From Acidimicrobiaceae bacterium (GTDB taxonomy: Bacteria; Actinomycetota; Acidimicrobiia; Acidimicrobiales; UBA8190), in assembly GCA_003151475.1 (NCBI GenBank), contig PLXQ01000018.1, forward strand, positions 153,449 to 208,402: a stretch of DNA of 54,954 bases. Reading direction: 5' to 3'. Position numbers and translations under genes: made by a program. Of this stretch, positions 26,596 through 34,985 are shown one piece after another (the stretch's first letter is position 1; each line of letters starts with the position of its first letter). The notes under the pieces were generated by a model. It ran no database searches, was not told the origin of the DNA, and saw nothing but the letters and a program-made list of their open reading frames with translations.

Positions 26596-29496
26596 TCAGC
26601 CCTTGGCGTCGGCCCAGGACGAACCCCAGGCACTCGACACCTTGAGGGGCACGGCCAGGCCCACGGCGTCGGCCACCCCGGCCAGCACCTCGGCCACGAG
26701 CACCCCTATGACCTCTTCCTCGGCCGCCGGCGCCTCCACCAGAACCTCATCGTGCACCTGCAGCACCAACCGGGAGGAGAGCCCCTGCTCCTCCAGCGCG
26801 GCGTCCAGCCGGACGAGCGCCACCTTGAACAGATCGGCCGCCAGTCCCTGGATGCCGGCGTTCATGGCCTGTCGTTCGGCCGCCATCCGCAGATTCCGGT
26901 TGGGCGAATGCAGGTCGGGCAGGGATCGCCTCCGTCCGAAGAGCGTCTCGGTATATCCCTTCGACCGCGCTTCGACCACCGTCTGCTCCATATGGGCCCG
27001 CACCGACGGGAAGGCACTGAAGTAGGCGTCCAAGATCTCTTGGGCCTCGGCCGTCTCGATCCCCAGCCGGTTGGCCAGTCCGAAGGCCTCCATCCCGTAG
27101 GCCAAGCCGTAGGAGACCATCTTCGCCTTGTTCCTCTGGGGCCCCGTCACCTCTTCGGCCCGCACCCCGAAGACCCGCGCCGCTATCGTCCGGTGGATGT
27201 CCCGTTCCTCGGCGAAGGCCAGGATCAGACCGGGGTCCGCCGTCAGATGGGCGATCACCCGCAGTTCGATCTGGTCGTAGTCGGCCACCAGGAACCGGTT
27301 CCCCGGTCCGGGCACGAAAGCCCGACGCAGTTGCCGGCCCTCTTCGGTCCGGACGGGGATGTTGTGCAGGTTCGGTCGGTCCGACGACAGCCGTCCCGTC
27401 CGGGCCACCGTCTGCTGGAAGGTGGCGTGGATCCGCCCGTCGGCCCCCACTTCGCCGAGCAGGCTCTCGCCGTAGGTCGACCGCAACTTCTCCACTTCCC
27501 GGTAGCGCAGCAGCGTCTCCACCACCGGGTGCTGATCCCTGATCCGCTCGAGGGTCAGCGCGTCGGTCGAGAAGCCCGTCTTCGTCTTCCGGCCCGGCGT
27601 CAGCCCGAGCTTCTCGTAGAGAACGGCCCGCAGCTGCGGCGTGGAGTTCACATTGAAGGTCTCCCCCGCCTGCTTATGGATCTCGGCTTCCAACCGCGCA
27701 CACTCGGCCACGAAACCGTCGGTGATCCGCCGCAGCTCTTTGGCGTCCACCCCGATCCCCGCCACCTCCATCCGGGCCAGCACCCGGACGAGCGGAAGCT
27801 CGACCTCGTCGTGCAGCCGGCCCAGCCCGGCGTTCTCGAGCGCCGCGCGCAGAGGTTGCACCACCGCACCGAGAGCCACCGCCTGTCGCGCCACATGCAC
27901 GGCGAGCTCCTCGCCGGCGTCAGCCCCGTCACCGCCGCCGTCACCGCCGCCGCCGAGGTCGAGCTGTCCGGCCGCCGTCGCCTGCACCGAGTCGTCGAGC
28001 GCGATACCCAACTGCCCGTCGACCACATCCTCCAGCCGGTACCGCCCCGAGGACGGGTCAAGCAGATAGGCGGCCACGGCGCTGTCCATGGCCAGACCGA
28101 CCAGATCGATCCCCTCCGGCAACAGCACCCGCATCAATTCCTTGGCCCCGTGGGCCACCACCGCCGGCCCCCCGGCACCGAGCAGACTCCCCAAGGCCTT
28201 CATCACCGGCTTCGTTCTCAGCAGATCGGGACCGATCCAGACGGCTCCATCACCGCCGTCTACATCACCGGCAGGCGCGTCACCGCCGTCCCCATCACCG
28301 CCGTCTCCATCACCGCCGGCCGGATCGTCGGCAAACTCGTCGATGACGATGCCCGCCCCGACCGACCCCGCCCCGACCGACTGAGCCCCGACCGGTCCGG
28401 CAGCGGGAGTCCCGGACAGGGCGAGACCGGCGAGCTCCGACCGGCCCGGATCACCGCTCCAGACCGGGGCCAGAGCGATCAGCTCCATGGAGGAGAGGGC
28501 CTTTATCGCCGCCGCCGCCGTGGCGGCCGTGATGGGGATCTCGGCCACCACCTGAGAGATGTCGAAGGCGGGACCGGGCCCGGCCCCGGCGACACGCGGC
28601 AGTGGACTGTCATCGTCGCCCATCAGGGGGGACAACCGACTCCACAAAGTGGGCATCTCCAGCTCCCCGAAGACCCGCTTCACCTCTTCGGTGTCCCAGC
28701 GGCCGATCAACAGGTCATCGAGACCAACGGCCAGGGGCACGTCGCGGACCAGGGGAATCACCTTGGCGTTTCTCCGGACCCGGTCCTCGTGCTCGGTCAG
28801 GTTCTCCCGCAGCTTCGGCGTCTGCTCGTCGAGATGCCGGAAGATCTCGTCCAGGCTGCCGTAGTTCGTCACCAGCTTGGCCGCCGTCTTGTCCCCCACC
28901 CCCGGCACCCCGGCCAGGTTGTCCGAGACGTCGCCCCGCAGCGAGGCCAAGATGGCGTAGGACGACGCCGGCACCCCGTAGCGCTCCTGGATCCCGGCTT
29001 CGTCGTAGATCACCGTGTCGGAGATCCCCTTCCGGGTGTACATCACCGTGATCAGCGGGTCCTCGACCAACTGAAAGGCGTCGCGGTCACCCGTCACCAC
29101 CACCACTTTCCGCCCCGCGTCGCGCGCCGTGCTGGCCAGGGTGGCCAAGATGTCGTCGGCCTCGTATCCCGCCACCTCGATGGTGGTCAGCCCGAGCGCG
29201 CCGAGCACCTGCCGGACCAAGCCGAACTGCGGGATCAGCAGGTCCGGCGTCTCGGGCCGGTTCCCCTTGTAGTCCTCCACCACGGCGTCTCTGAAGGTGG
29301 GCTCGGGCCGGTCGAAGGCCACCCCGATCCCGCTCGGCTGGTGGTCCCGGAGCAGGTTCACCAGCATCGAGGTGAAGCCGTAGACGGCGTTCGTCACCAG
29401 CCCCGCCCGGGTGGCCAGATCGATCGGCAGGGCGAAGAAAGCCCGGAAGACGAGCGAGTTGCCGTCGAGAAGGAACAGGGGCCCGTCGTCGGCCAT
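26596..29496 (-). CDS. polA: DNA polymerase I
   Basis: 966 aa. N-terminal 5'-3' exonuclease (LFLLDGNSLVFRAFFALP, YEADDILATLA, VVTGDRDAFQLV). The middle 3'-5' exonuclease-like domain lacks a recognisable DxE metal site and carries a Gly/Asp-rich insert (GGDGDGGDGDGGDAPAGDVD), so proofreading is probably absent as in other actinobacterial PolA. Polymerase motifs: A DYDQIELRVIAH, B RNKAKMVSYGLAYGM, C VLQVHDEVLVE. The O-helix position that is Phe in E. coli is Tyr here (SYGLAYGM), as in mycobacterial and T7 polymerases. Start ATG at 29496 without Shine-Dalgarno; TAGAGT lies 8 nt upstream. Works in repair and Okazaki-fragment processing. Confidence 0.96.
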   Translation of the reverse strand: MADDGPLFLLDGNSLVFRAFFALPIDLATRAGLVTNAVYGFTSMLVNLLRDHQPSGIGVAFDRPEPTFRDAVVEDYKGNRPETPDLLIPQFGLVRQVLGALGLTTIEVAGYEADDILATLASTARDAGRKVVVVTGDRDAFQLVEDPLITVMYTRKGISDTVIYDEAGIQERYGVPASSYAILASLRGDVSDNLAGVPGVGDKTAAKLVTNYGSLDEIFRHLDEQTPKLRENLTEHEDRVRRNAKVIPLVRDVPLAVGLDDLLIGRWDTEEVKRVFGELEMPTLWSRLSPLMGDDDSPLPRVAGAGPGPAFDISQVVAEIPITAATAAAAIKALSSMELIALAPVWSGDPGRSELAGLALSGTPAAGPVGAQSVGAGSVGAGIVIDEFADDPAGGDGDGGDGDGGDAPAGDVDGGDGAVWIGPDLLRTKPVMKALGSLLGAGGPAVVAHGAKELMRVLLPEGIDLVGLAMDSAVAAYLLDPSSGRYRLEDVVDGQLGIALDDSVQATAAGQLDLGGGGDGGGDGADAGEELAVHVARQAVALGAVVQPLRAALENAGLGRLHDEVELPLVRVLARMEVAGIGVDAKELRRITDGFVAECARLEAEIHKQAGETFNVNSTPQLRAVLYEKLGLTPGRKTKTGFSTDALTLERIRDQHPVVETLLRYREVEKLRSTYGESLLGEVGADGRIHATFQQTVARTGRLSSDRPNLHNIPVRTEEGRQLRRAFVPGPGNRFLVADYDQIELRVIAHLTADPGLILAFAEERDIHRTIAARVFGVRAEEVTGPQRNKAKMVSYGLAYGMEAFGLANRLGIETAEAQEILDAYFSAFPSVRAHMEQTVVEARSKGYTETLFGRRRSLPDLHSPNRNLRMAAERQAMNAGIQGLAADLFKVALVRLDAALEEQGLSSRLVLQVHDEVLVEAPAAEEEVIGVLVAEVLAGVADAVGLAVPLKVSSAWGSSWADAKG

Positions 29497-29588
29497 CAGA
29501 GCCGACTCTATGTCGTCGCTCTCATCACCGGCACCGCCTCTTGCTCCGCCGCCCGCTCCCCGCTCAGCGGAGCCCCGGCTCGGCCCGG

Positions 29589-30185
29589 CTAGGGGCTCAG
29601 AGTGCCGTCGAGGACCTCTTGGGCGATCTCGCGCATCCGGGCCCGCCGACCCATGGCCGTCTTCTGGATGAAGGAGAAGGCTTCGGCCTCGGCCAGTGCG
29701 TTGTTGTCCATCAGCACCCCTTTGGCCCGGTCCACGATCTGCCTCGTCTCGAGCTTGTCCTCCAAGGTGGCCACCTCATCGGACAGCCGGGCGTGCTCCT
29801 CCTCGATGGCCCGGAACTCCTCGAACCGGGCCAGGGCCACCTCGATGGCGGGCACCAGCTCGGATCTCTGGAAGGGCTTCACCAGATAGGCCGAGACCCC
29901 GGCGTCGCGGGCGTCCTCGATCAGGTTCCGCTGGCTGAAGGCGGTCAGGATCAGCACCGCCACCTTCCGGTCGGCCGTGATCCGCCGGGCCGCCTCGATC
30001 CCGTCCAGCCCCGGCATCTTCACGTCCAAGATGGCCAGATCAGGCGAGTGGGTGGTCACCAGCTCGACGGCCTCGTCGCCCCGGCCCGTCTCCCCCACCA
30101 CCTCGTAGCCCTCGGCTTCGAGGATCTCTTTCAGGTCGAGCCTGATGATGGCCTCGTCCTCGGCGATGACGACACGTGCGCCCAT
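29589..30185 (-). CDS. pdtaR: ANTAR-domain response regulator (PdtaR type)
   Basis: 198 aa. Receiver domain with VVIAEDEAIIRLDL, phospho-acceptor Asp in LAILDVKMPG, LTAFSQ and the Lys in LVKPFQRSEL. A coiled coil follows, then an ANTAR RNA-binding domain (ETRQIVDRAKGVLMDNNALAEAEAF). Such proteins bind paired hairpins in mRNA leaders and prevent termination; in Mycobacterium the orthologue (Rv1626) also lies just before polA. The ribosome site AGAGGAAAGG precedes the ATG at 30185. The partner histidine kinase (PdtaS) is not in the window. Confidence 0.9.
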   Translation of the reverse strand: MGARVVIAEDEAIIRLDLKEILEAEGYEVVGETGRGDEAVELVTTHSPDLAILDVKMPGLDGIEAARRITADRKVAVLILTAFSQRNLIEDARDAGVSAYLVKPFQRSELVPAIEVALARFEEFRAIEEEHARLSDEVATLEDKLETRQIVDRAKGVLMDNNALAEAEAFSFIQKTAMGRRARMREIAQEVLDGTLSP

Positions 30186-30312
30186 ATTCGAGTGCCTTTC
30201 CTCTGTCTGCCGGTCTACCGGCTCTTGTCGTCGATGGCTCTTACGTCGCTGATGGCTATCTGGTTGTCCGCTCGCTGCTCTTCACCGGCCGGACATCTCC
30301 GCCCGGGGGTCC

Positions 30313-30606
30313 CTACCTCGGTTCGGGCACCAGCTGTCCGAGCAACTCGTTCTGCCGCCGCTCGAGATCGCCGATCATGGCCTGCAACCGGCCCCGCTCG
30401 CCGCTGGCGGCGTCGGCGTGCCGCTGGGCGCTGGCGTACTCATGACCGGCCAGAGGCGTCTCCGAGACGAGCGACCGGATCCGGGCGTCGTCGGCCGCGT
30501 CGGTAAAGACATCCAGCTGCTCATCCAGCACGGCCAGCTCCTGCCGCACCCGGACCAGCCGGGTATGGACGTCGCGGAGCGACCGTTCGACGAGGGATCG
30601 GCGCAT
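30313..30606 (-). CDS. Small coiled-coil protein of unknown function
   Basis: 97 aa from ATG 30606 (MRRSLVERSLRDVHTRLVRV). Nearly all helical with two coiled-coil stretches (LVRVRQELAVLDEQLDVF and GERGRLQAMIGDLERRQNEL). A TAGAAT box ends 7 nt before the ATG and no Shine-Dalgarno is visible, so the mRNA is probably leaderless; the 108-aa reading from 30639 would start upstream of that promoter. Lies ahead of pdtaR on the same strand (127 nt gap). No family recognised. Confidence 0.65.
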   Translation of the reverse strand: MRRSLVERSLRDVHTRLVRVRQELAVLDEQLDVFTDAADDARIRSLVSETPLAGHEYASAQRHADAASGERGRLQAMIGDLERRQNELLGQLVPEPR

Positions 30607-30613
30607 CGGACCA

Positions 30614-30619
30614 ATTCTA
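30614..30619 (-). promoter_or_regulatory. Leaderless -10 box (TAGAAT)
   Basis: TAGAAT on the minus strand, 7 nt before the ATG at 30606. The -35 (GCGGTG at 17 bp) is poor. Confidence 0.45.
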
Positions 30620-30718
30620 GGCCCCTCTGCCCCCTTCACCGCATCGGTCCCCCACCGGGCTCCTCTCCGCCGACGCCCGGAGCGTTCGGAGCACCGCTGT
30701 AGGCTCCCGACCCGTGCC

Positions 30719-30801
30719 GCCCGGATGGCGGAATGGTAGACGCGGGGGCCTCAAAAGCCCCTGTCCTTCGGGGCGTGCGGGTTCGAATCCCGCTCCGGGC
30801 A
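30719..30801 (+). tRNA. tRNA-Leu (anticodon CAA)
   Basis: 83 nt, class II. Acceptor GCCCGGA pairs with TCCGGGC, discriminator A at 30801; D arm GCGGAATGGTAGACGCG; anticodon loop CCTCAAAAG with CAA; long variable arm around TGTCCTTCGGGGCG; T arm GCGGG-TTCGAAT-CCCGC. CCA is not encoded. It reads UUG codons. Its 3' end has served as an integration site (see att features). Confidence 0.95.
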
Positions 30802-30804
30802 CGC
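30781..30804 (+). other. Attachment-site core, copy 1 (tRNA-Leu 3' end)
   Basis: GTTCGAATCCCGCTCCGGGC plus ACGC, the T-loop-to-acceptor part of the tRNA gene. Repeated perfectly (24/24) at 33689-33712 and imperfectly at 34986-35007, with no other tRNA features at those places: the classic trace of site-specific integration into a tRNA 3' end. Confidence 0.85.
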
Positions 30805-30805
30805 T

Positions 30806-30990
30806 GTGATGTCGCGGGACATCGGAGACAGATGTCGCGGGACATAGTAGACAGCTGAAGGGCCTCAAGCCATGGGCTGATAGTCCTTGGCGGGGTCGAG
30901 GATGAGCCGCCGCCGGGGGGGCCGTCGATGCCGACGACACGGACCTCGAGGCCGGCCACGAGGAGCACTACCCGCCACCCCCCGTCAGGC
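30806..30990 (-). mobile_element. IS481-like element remnant (transposase C-terminus and end)
   Basis: Two tandem 23-bp units (30810-30832, 30833-30855) each starting TGTCGCGGGACAT, of the kind seen at IS481-type ends, followed on the minus strand by codons for RRLILDPAKDYQPMA and stop (30865-30867), the usual C-terminus of IS481-type transposases. Upstream in another frame is LEVRVVGIDGPP, so a frameshift lies at the run of seven G (about 30914-30920). Only the last ~35 codons remain. Confidence 0.6.
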
Positions 30991-31237
30991 CCGGCCTATG
31001 CCCATGTGGTGGAGGCGGCCTTTGTGGCGCAGGGTGACCGATCTTGCCGGTTGCGTTCGTGATCGGCTGCGTGCTTGCCGACGTCGAATGCGTCGGGGAC
31101 GCTGGAATTGGCTTGGCGATGGTGGAACTCGTTGTCGCCGCGGATGAGAGATCGGAGCGAGCGTGGTGATGCGTCAGCGCAATGGTCGCCCCGAGACCGA
31201 CGAGGGCGAGCACCAGGACTACCAGTAGCCGTCGCAT
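30968..31237 (-). CDS. Possible small exported protein, unknown
   Basis: 89 aa from ATG 31237. N-terminus MRRLLVVLVLALVGLG is a good signal peptide or anchor; the rest is Ser/Thr/Pro-rich (TTSSTIAKPIPASPTHSTSA) and ends in a His/Pro/Gly stretch at the edge of the IS481 remnant, so the 3' end may be foreign. No clear ribosome site. Low confidence that it is expressed. Confidence 0.3.
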   Translation of the reverse strand: MRRLLVVLVLALVGLGATIALTHHHARSDLSSAATTSSTIAKPIPASPTHSTSASTQPITNATGKIGHPAPQRPPPPHGHRPGLTGGGG

Positions 31238-31325
31238 CGTCGCCGTCGCGCACGGCCGGCCCAGGAGCAGCTGACGGTGCTCATGATCGGACCCCACCCG
31301 TGACGCACGGGGGCCCGGCCAGGAC

Positions 31326-33227
31326 CTAGCTCACGACCACGGGGTTCGACCACGGGAAACCCGAGGAGTTGTACGGGGTGGTCTGCTCCCACACTCCCAC
31401 CTGGAACGTATAGGTATCCCCGACCCTCATCGGCTCTCCAGTGCCTCCCAGGACCAACGACGTGGGCAGTCCTGACTCCCCTGGGGTTAAGACGTTCCAG
31501 ACGACCGACCAGTTGGCCGCCACGCCATTGTCGTACGGAAGGATCACGTACTCGTTGTTGGCGTCGGATTCACATCCACAATCGGGCCAGGACACGGTCA
31601 CGAACCCACCTCCGTCGGCGACGGCCTGCACCGGGCAGCCGCTGGAGCAAGCACCGGCCACCGTGAGACTGAAGGCCTCACTCGCCGTCGACCCCTGGCT
31701 GTCGGTCACGGTGAGGGTGAAGCTCGCGGGCCCGGCCGCCGTCGGAGTGCCGGAGATGGTGCCGGTGGTCTTACCGAGTTTGAGGCCGCTCGGCAGAGCG
31801 GAACCCGACGCGATCGACCACGAGTAGGGGGCGATGCCACCGATCGCCTGGAGTGTGTCGGAATAGGCGATGTTCTGGGTAGCGCCGCCCAGGGTGGTCG
31901 TCGATATCTGAAGGGCAGGCGCTACCGTCAGGTCAAGGGTCTTGTAGGCCGTAGCGCCGGTACTGTCGCCCACGGTGACATCGAAGGAGTATGTCCCGAA
32001 GTTGGTCGGAGTGCCGGAGAGAACACCTGAATTCGGATCGATGGTGATCCCCGGCGGCAGACTGGTTGCGGGCACGACCCACGCGTAGGGCGCCGTGCCC
32101 CCTACCGCCTGAAGGCGGTTGAGGTAAGGGGTGTTTTCGACGGCGGTTCCCAGGTCTGCGTCGACCGTGGTGATGGTCAACGCCGCGGGAAGCGGACAAA
32201 ATGGTGGCGCCACCGTGCAGTCTCCGAGAGTTCCTCCGGAGAAGTATTCATTTGCTTCGGTCAGCTGGGAGAAATACTCCGCCACGTCGACGACGCCAAA
32301 GAGCACCTCGAAGCCCACGACATCGGCCTCTGTCACCGTGATCCCAAAGAGGAGCGCGGCCATGCCCGTCGTGATGGTGGCCAGGGGAGCAAAGGCGATG
32401 GCGGTGACAAAGACGGTGCTCACAACCACGAAGGTGAGGATCTCTGCCGTACTGAGCGAAAGGAACGATTGAGAAACTCCGGCATTGCCTTGTGCAACGG
32501 CACCCGAACGGCGATGGGCGGGAAGCTGCAGGCCGATGAGTTGTTGCGCGGGGAGGATGGCAGCAACCTCCAGCGGGCTGAAATCGGGAATGTGGGCCAA
32601 AGCCTTGGGGTCGCCCATGAGTCCATATCCCGAGGCGGCAAATGACGGGAACGAGGGCGAGTTCCGAACCGCCTCCAGAGCGGAGAGCGCCGAGTCGAAT
32701 GTGCTGTTTCCGGTGTCGGGCGATCCCACGATCGGATCCGTCGGGAGCTCCGATTCGGACTGGACGTCTGACGCCAACAGAGACCGGTCTTTGGCCAGCT
32801 TCGTCCCCTGAGCTTTCAGCACTTTGACCGCCGGGTTGGCCTGCAGGGCCAGCTTGAGCGTCGACAGTTGTCCCTTCTCTGTCCCGGTCAATTTCGTTCC
32901 GTCGACGAGCGCGGAGGTCAGACTCGGATTCTGTCCAATCTGGACCGCAGCATTCAGGAGGTCGGTCTGATAGCCGCTGAGATCGGCCCCATCCTGGCTA
33001 AGCAGGTCCTGGGCGGACTGAGCAATGGAGGGATTCACGATGGCTTGCACCAAGGCGTCGGCCACGGTGTGCGTATCGGGTGAGTTCGCCACCTCGGCCA
33101 CCTGTTGGGCGAAGGCGTTCGGGCTCGCCTGCGCCACTCCCGTCGTCGCTCCCACCATGGCGATGACAACCGCGAGGGCGAGCGAGATGGCCGTAGCCGA
33201 TCGAACCGTCAGAGGACGAAACTTCAC
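31326..33227 (-). CDS. Secreted protein with two putative-Ig (He_PIG) domains
   Basis: 633 aa. Signal peptide (AISLALAVVIAMVGATTGVA, cleavage near AQA-SP). Residues ~35-260 form an Ala/Ser-rich helical region without known motif; a hydrophobic stretch (ILTFVVVSTVFVTAIAFAPL) lies near 275-320, which may anchor it. Then two Ig-like domains of the He_PIG type: YAWVVPATSLPPGITIDPNS GVLSGTPTNFG and YSWSIASGSALPSGLKLGKT ..GTISGTPTAAG. The C-terminal third has several Cys (CSSGCPVQ, CGCES). No LPXTG. GTG start at 33227 overlaps the stop of the 60-aa upstream ORF as GTGA, and AGAAGGGG precedes it. Lies inside the tRNA-Leu island. Confidence 0.8.
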   Translation of the reverse strand: MKFRPLTVRSATAISLALAVVIAMVGATTGVAQASPNAFAQQVAEVANSPDTHTVADALVQAIVNPSIAQSAQDLLSQDGADLSGYQTDLLNAAVQIGQNPSLTSALVDGTKLTGTEKGQLSTLKLALQANPAVKVLKAQGTKLAKDRSLLASDVQSESELPTDPIVGSPDTGNSTFDSALSALEAVRNSPSFPSFAASGYGLMGDPKALAHIPDFSPLEVAAILPAQQLIGLQLPAHRRSGAVAQGNAGVSQSFLSLSTAEILTFVVVSTVFVTAIAFAPLATITTGMAALLFGITVTEADVVGFEVLFGVVDVAEYFSQLTEANEYFSGGTLGDCTVAPPFCPLPAALTITTVDADLGTAVENTPYLNRLQAVGGTAPYAWVVPATSLPPGITIDPNSGVLSGTPTNFGTYSFDVTVGDSTGATAYKTLDLTVAPALQISTTTLGGATQNIAYSDTLQAIGGIAPYSWSIASGSALPSGLKLGKTTGTISGTPTAAGPASFTLTVTDSQGSTASEAFSLTVAGACSSGCPVQAVADGGGFVTVSWPDCGCESDANNEYVILPYDNGVAANWSVVWNVLTPGESGLPTSLVLGGTGEPMRVGDTYTFQVGVWEQTTPYNSSGFPWSNPVVVS

Positions 33228-33406
33228 GAAGACAGCCCCTTCTTCTGAGAGGCGTTACCGGCCAGCGCAGTGCTTTGGTCGCACACGGGAGAATCGCCGT
33301 CAAATCTTCTGGGGAGGCGCGTGCGCCAGCCCTCGTGTCTCAGCCGGTCTGTGCCGTCGTTGTCCTGTCGCACGAGCCCTCGGAGGTCATCGTCGGGGTG
33401 GGTCAT
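33224..33406 (-). CDS. Small 60-aa protein coupled to the Ig-domain gene
   Basis: ATG at 33406 is preceded by GGAGGAGGG (33411-33419), one of the best ribosome sites in the window, and its TGA overlaps the GTG of the downstream gene. The protein (MTHPDDDLRGLVRQDNDGTD..) is hydrophilic, charged, with one Cys and no membrane segment. No family recognised. It may act with the secreted protein, or may be a leader peptide whose translation controls it. Confidence 0.5.
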   Translation of the reverse strand: MTHPDDDLRGLVRQDNDGTDRLRHEGWRTRLPRRFDGDSPVCDQSTALAGNASQKKGLSS

Positions 33407-33553
33407 GGGCCCTCCTCCGGTCGTAGGTGACGGTTGTTCCTCGAACCTTCACAGCGAGCGGAACCGGACCTCCGCCGGTTCAGAGCTGCCAGCGACCCCG
33501 AGGGGCCACCCGGCCCGCGGAAGCGGGTCCAGCCGACGCCAAGTGTAGTTTCT

Positions 33554-33801
33554 GGTCACAACGTGGTCACAGACGCTTGCGGATTACCCCGGACGGGCCG
33601 TCATCGAGCCGAGGCCGGCCGACCGGGATGAGCCCTTGACCCGGACTCGGGCGAACGAGGCGGACGCGGCCGGATGAGGCTGGCGGGAGTTCGAATCCCG
33701 CTCCGGGCACGCACTCTCGCCGCTTGCATCCCCTGGTCGCGGCGGGTGTCGCTCGTTGTGACCAACGGCTGAAAGGGCCCTGTGCTCACACCTTGGTCAC
33801 A
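33554..33801. promoter_or_regulatory. GGTCACA motifs flanking the att core (possible integrase arm sites)
   Basis: GGTCACA at 33554-33560 and 33565-33571 (11-bp period), TGTGACC at 33757-33763 and GGTCACA at 33795-33801. The first pair lies left and the second right of the tRNA-derived core at 33689-33712, the arrangement of arm-type sites in tyrosine-recombinase attP regions. Confidence 0.4.
33689..33712 (+). other. Attachment-site core, copy 2
   Basis: Perfect 24-nt copy of the tRNA-Leu 3' end (30781-30804). The bases to its left (GGCGGGA) resemble the T-stem but the rest of a tRNA is absent, so it is not a tRNA gene. Confidence 0.8.
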
Positions 33802-34132
33802 AGTGGGTCCTCGTCAATCAGCTCGCCCGGTTGGCCCCGGGCCTGCTCGGGACTGGACGTCGACGCCGCGCTCGCCTCGTCCCGGCGCTGCGCCCTCGAC
33901 TCCATCGCCCTGGCCCGCCGCGCGCCATCGGAGTGCCGGCGCAGTTCGGCCCGGCGAACGTCGGCACCGTTGCCCGGCTACCGGGCTGTTGCCGGCAGCC
34001 GGCGCGCTTCGCTCGGGAGGCTGCGCCCCCTTCTGCCATCGCCGACAGCGATCTCGACCCGCCGGGCTCGACTCCGATGGCGACGTCGGCGACGTCGGTC
34101 TCGACGAGCCGGCGCCCGCATTGCCCGGGTCT

Positions 34133-34150
34133 TTGTCAGTCGATTGACAA
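34133..34150. promoter_or_regulatory. Inverted repeat before the methyltransferase start
   Basis: TTGTCA-GTCGAT-TGACAA, perfect 6-bp arms with 6-bp spacer, 5 nt before the ATG at 34156, in place of a Shine-Dalgarno. Could be an operator or hairpin. Confidence 0.4.
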
Positions 34151-34155
34151 CTACC

Positions 34156-34923
34156 ATGTCCGAAATGGGGGCGAAGCTCGAGCGTGTCAAGGTGGCCGCC
34201 AGAAGCGCCGTGCTTCATGGACAAAACAGCTGGAGCATGCAGTTCCTTGCCTCTCAGGATCCTCGCTTTGCCGACGTCTGGGAAGCGGCAGGCGCAATCC
34301 CCGGCTGGTTCGGACACGTCAATGCCGCGGCCCAGTTCCACATCCTCGCCGAGCTTCGACCAGAGCGAATCGTGGAGATCGGCTCCTACCTGGGCAAGAG
34401 CACGGTCTTCTACGCCAAGTCGCTCGAAGTACTCGGAATCGATGGCAAGGTGACTTCGATCGACCCCCACACCGGAGATCGACAGCACCTCGAGGCCTTG
34501 GGCATTTCCGAGTTACCAAGCTTCGATCTGTTTCGCAGCCATCTCTTGGCGACAGGAATCTCGGATTACGTGGAGACAATCGTGGCGACATCCCACGAAG
34601 CTTCTGCGGGATGGAAAGATCCGATCGACTTCCTGTTCATTGACGGCTGGCACAGCTATGAGGCCGTCATGGAGGACGGCCTGGACTGGATTCCGCACCT
34701 GACCGACCGAGCCGTCGTGTTCTTCGATGACGCCACCCGATACCCAGAAGTGAGCCGGGCAATCAATGATCTGGCGGGAAGGGGGACGATCCATCTGTAC
34801 GGTGACGCTTTCGGCCAGGCAATCGCCGGTCGTCGACCCGAAGCGCCGAAGTCGGTCCAAACGGTCCTCCGTTCGTATCGGCCCCTGACGCGATACCTTC
34901 CGGGTCATCGGTTCGTTCGATAG
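34156..34923 (+). CDS. Class I SAM-dependent methyltransferase (Methyltransf_24-like)
   Basis: 255 aa from ATG 34156. RIVEIGSYLGKSTVFYAKSL is motif I in the form typical of Methyltransf_24/cephalosporin-hydroxylase-like enzymes; KVTSIDPHTGD is motif II; DFLFIDGWHSYEAVMEDGL and AVVFFDDATRYPEVSRAI give the acidic metal-binding residues of the family. Such enzymes methylate hydroxyls of sugars or small molecules. Sits between att copies 2 and 3, so it is probably island cargo. Lacks a clear ribosome site. Confidence 0.8.
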   Translation: MSEMGAKLERVKVAARSAVLHGQNSWSMQFLASQDPRFADVWEAAGAIPGWFGHVNAAAQFHILAELRPERIVEIGSYLGKSTVFYAKSLEVLGIDGKVTSIDPHTGDRQHLEALGISELPSFDLFRSHLLATGISDYVETIVATSHEASAGWKDPIDFLFIDGWHSYEAVMEDGLDWIPHLTDRAVVFFDDATRYPEVSRAINDLAGRGTIHLYGDAFGQAIAGRRPEAPKSVQTVLRSYRPLTRYLPGHRFVR

Positions 34924-34985
34924 GAGAGTTCGTGCCGATACCAGTCCAGGTGGGCACCGTTTCGACGCCGCGGCGTGGGACATGC

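Larger units (their letters stand above)
33407..34155. other. Gene-poor stretch carrying the middle att copy
   Basis: About 750 nt. Contains an att core (33689-33712), four GGTCACA/TGTGACC motifs around it, and an 18-bp inverted repeat before the methyltransferase. On the minus strand a short open stretch ends ..GELIDEDPLVTKV-stop at 33786; this could be the last residues of a lost recombinase, but that is only a guess. No other gene is convincing. Confidence 0.5.

Noticed and set aside
26587..29592. Plus-strand open frame of about 1000 codons opposite polA
   Set aside because: Fully antisense to DNA polymerase I; composition (Arg, Gln, His, Pro) is that of a shadow frame and no motif is seen.
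33689..33712. Second tRNA-Leu gene
   Set aside because: Only the T-loop and 3' acceptor half is present; there is no D arm or anticodon arm upstream, so it is an att copy.
33786..34000. C-terminal remnant of a tyrosine integrase on the minus strand
   Set aside because: The open stretch is short and hydrophilic and contains none of the R-H-R-Y catalytic motifs; it cannot be identified as an integrase.
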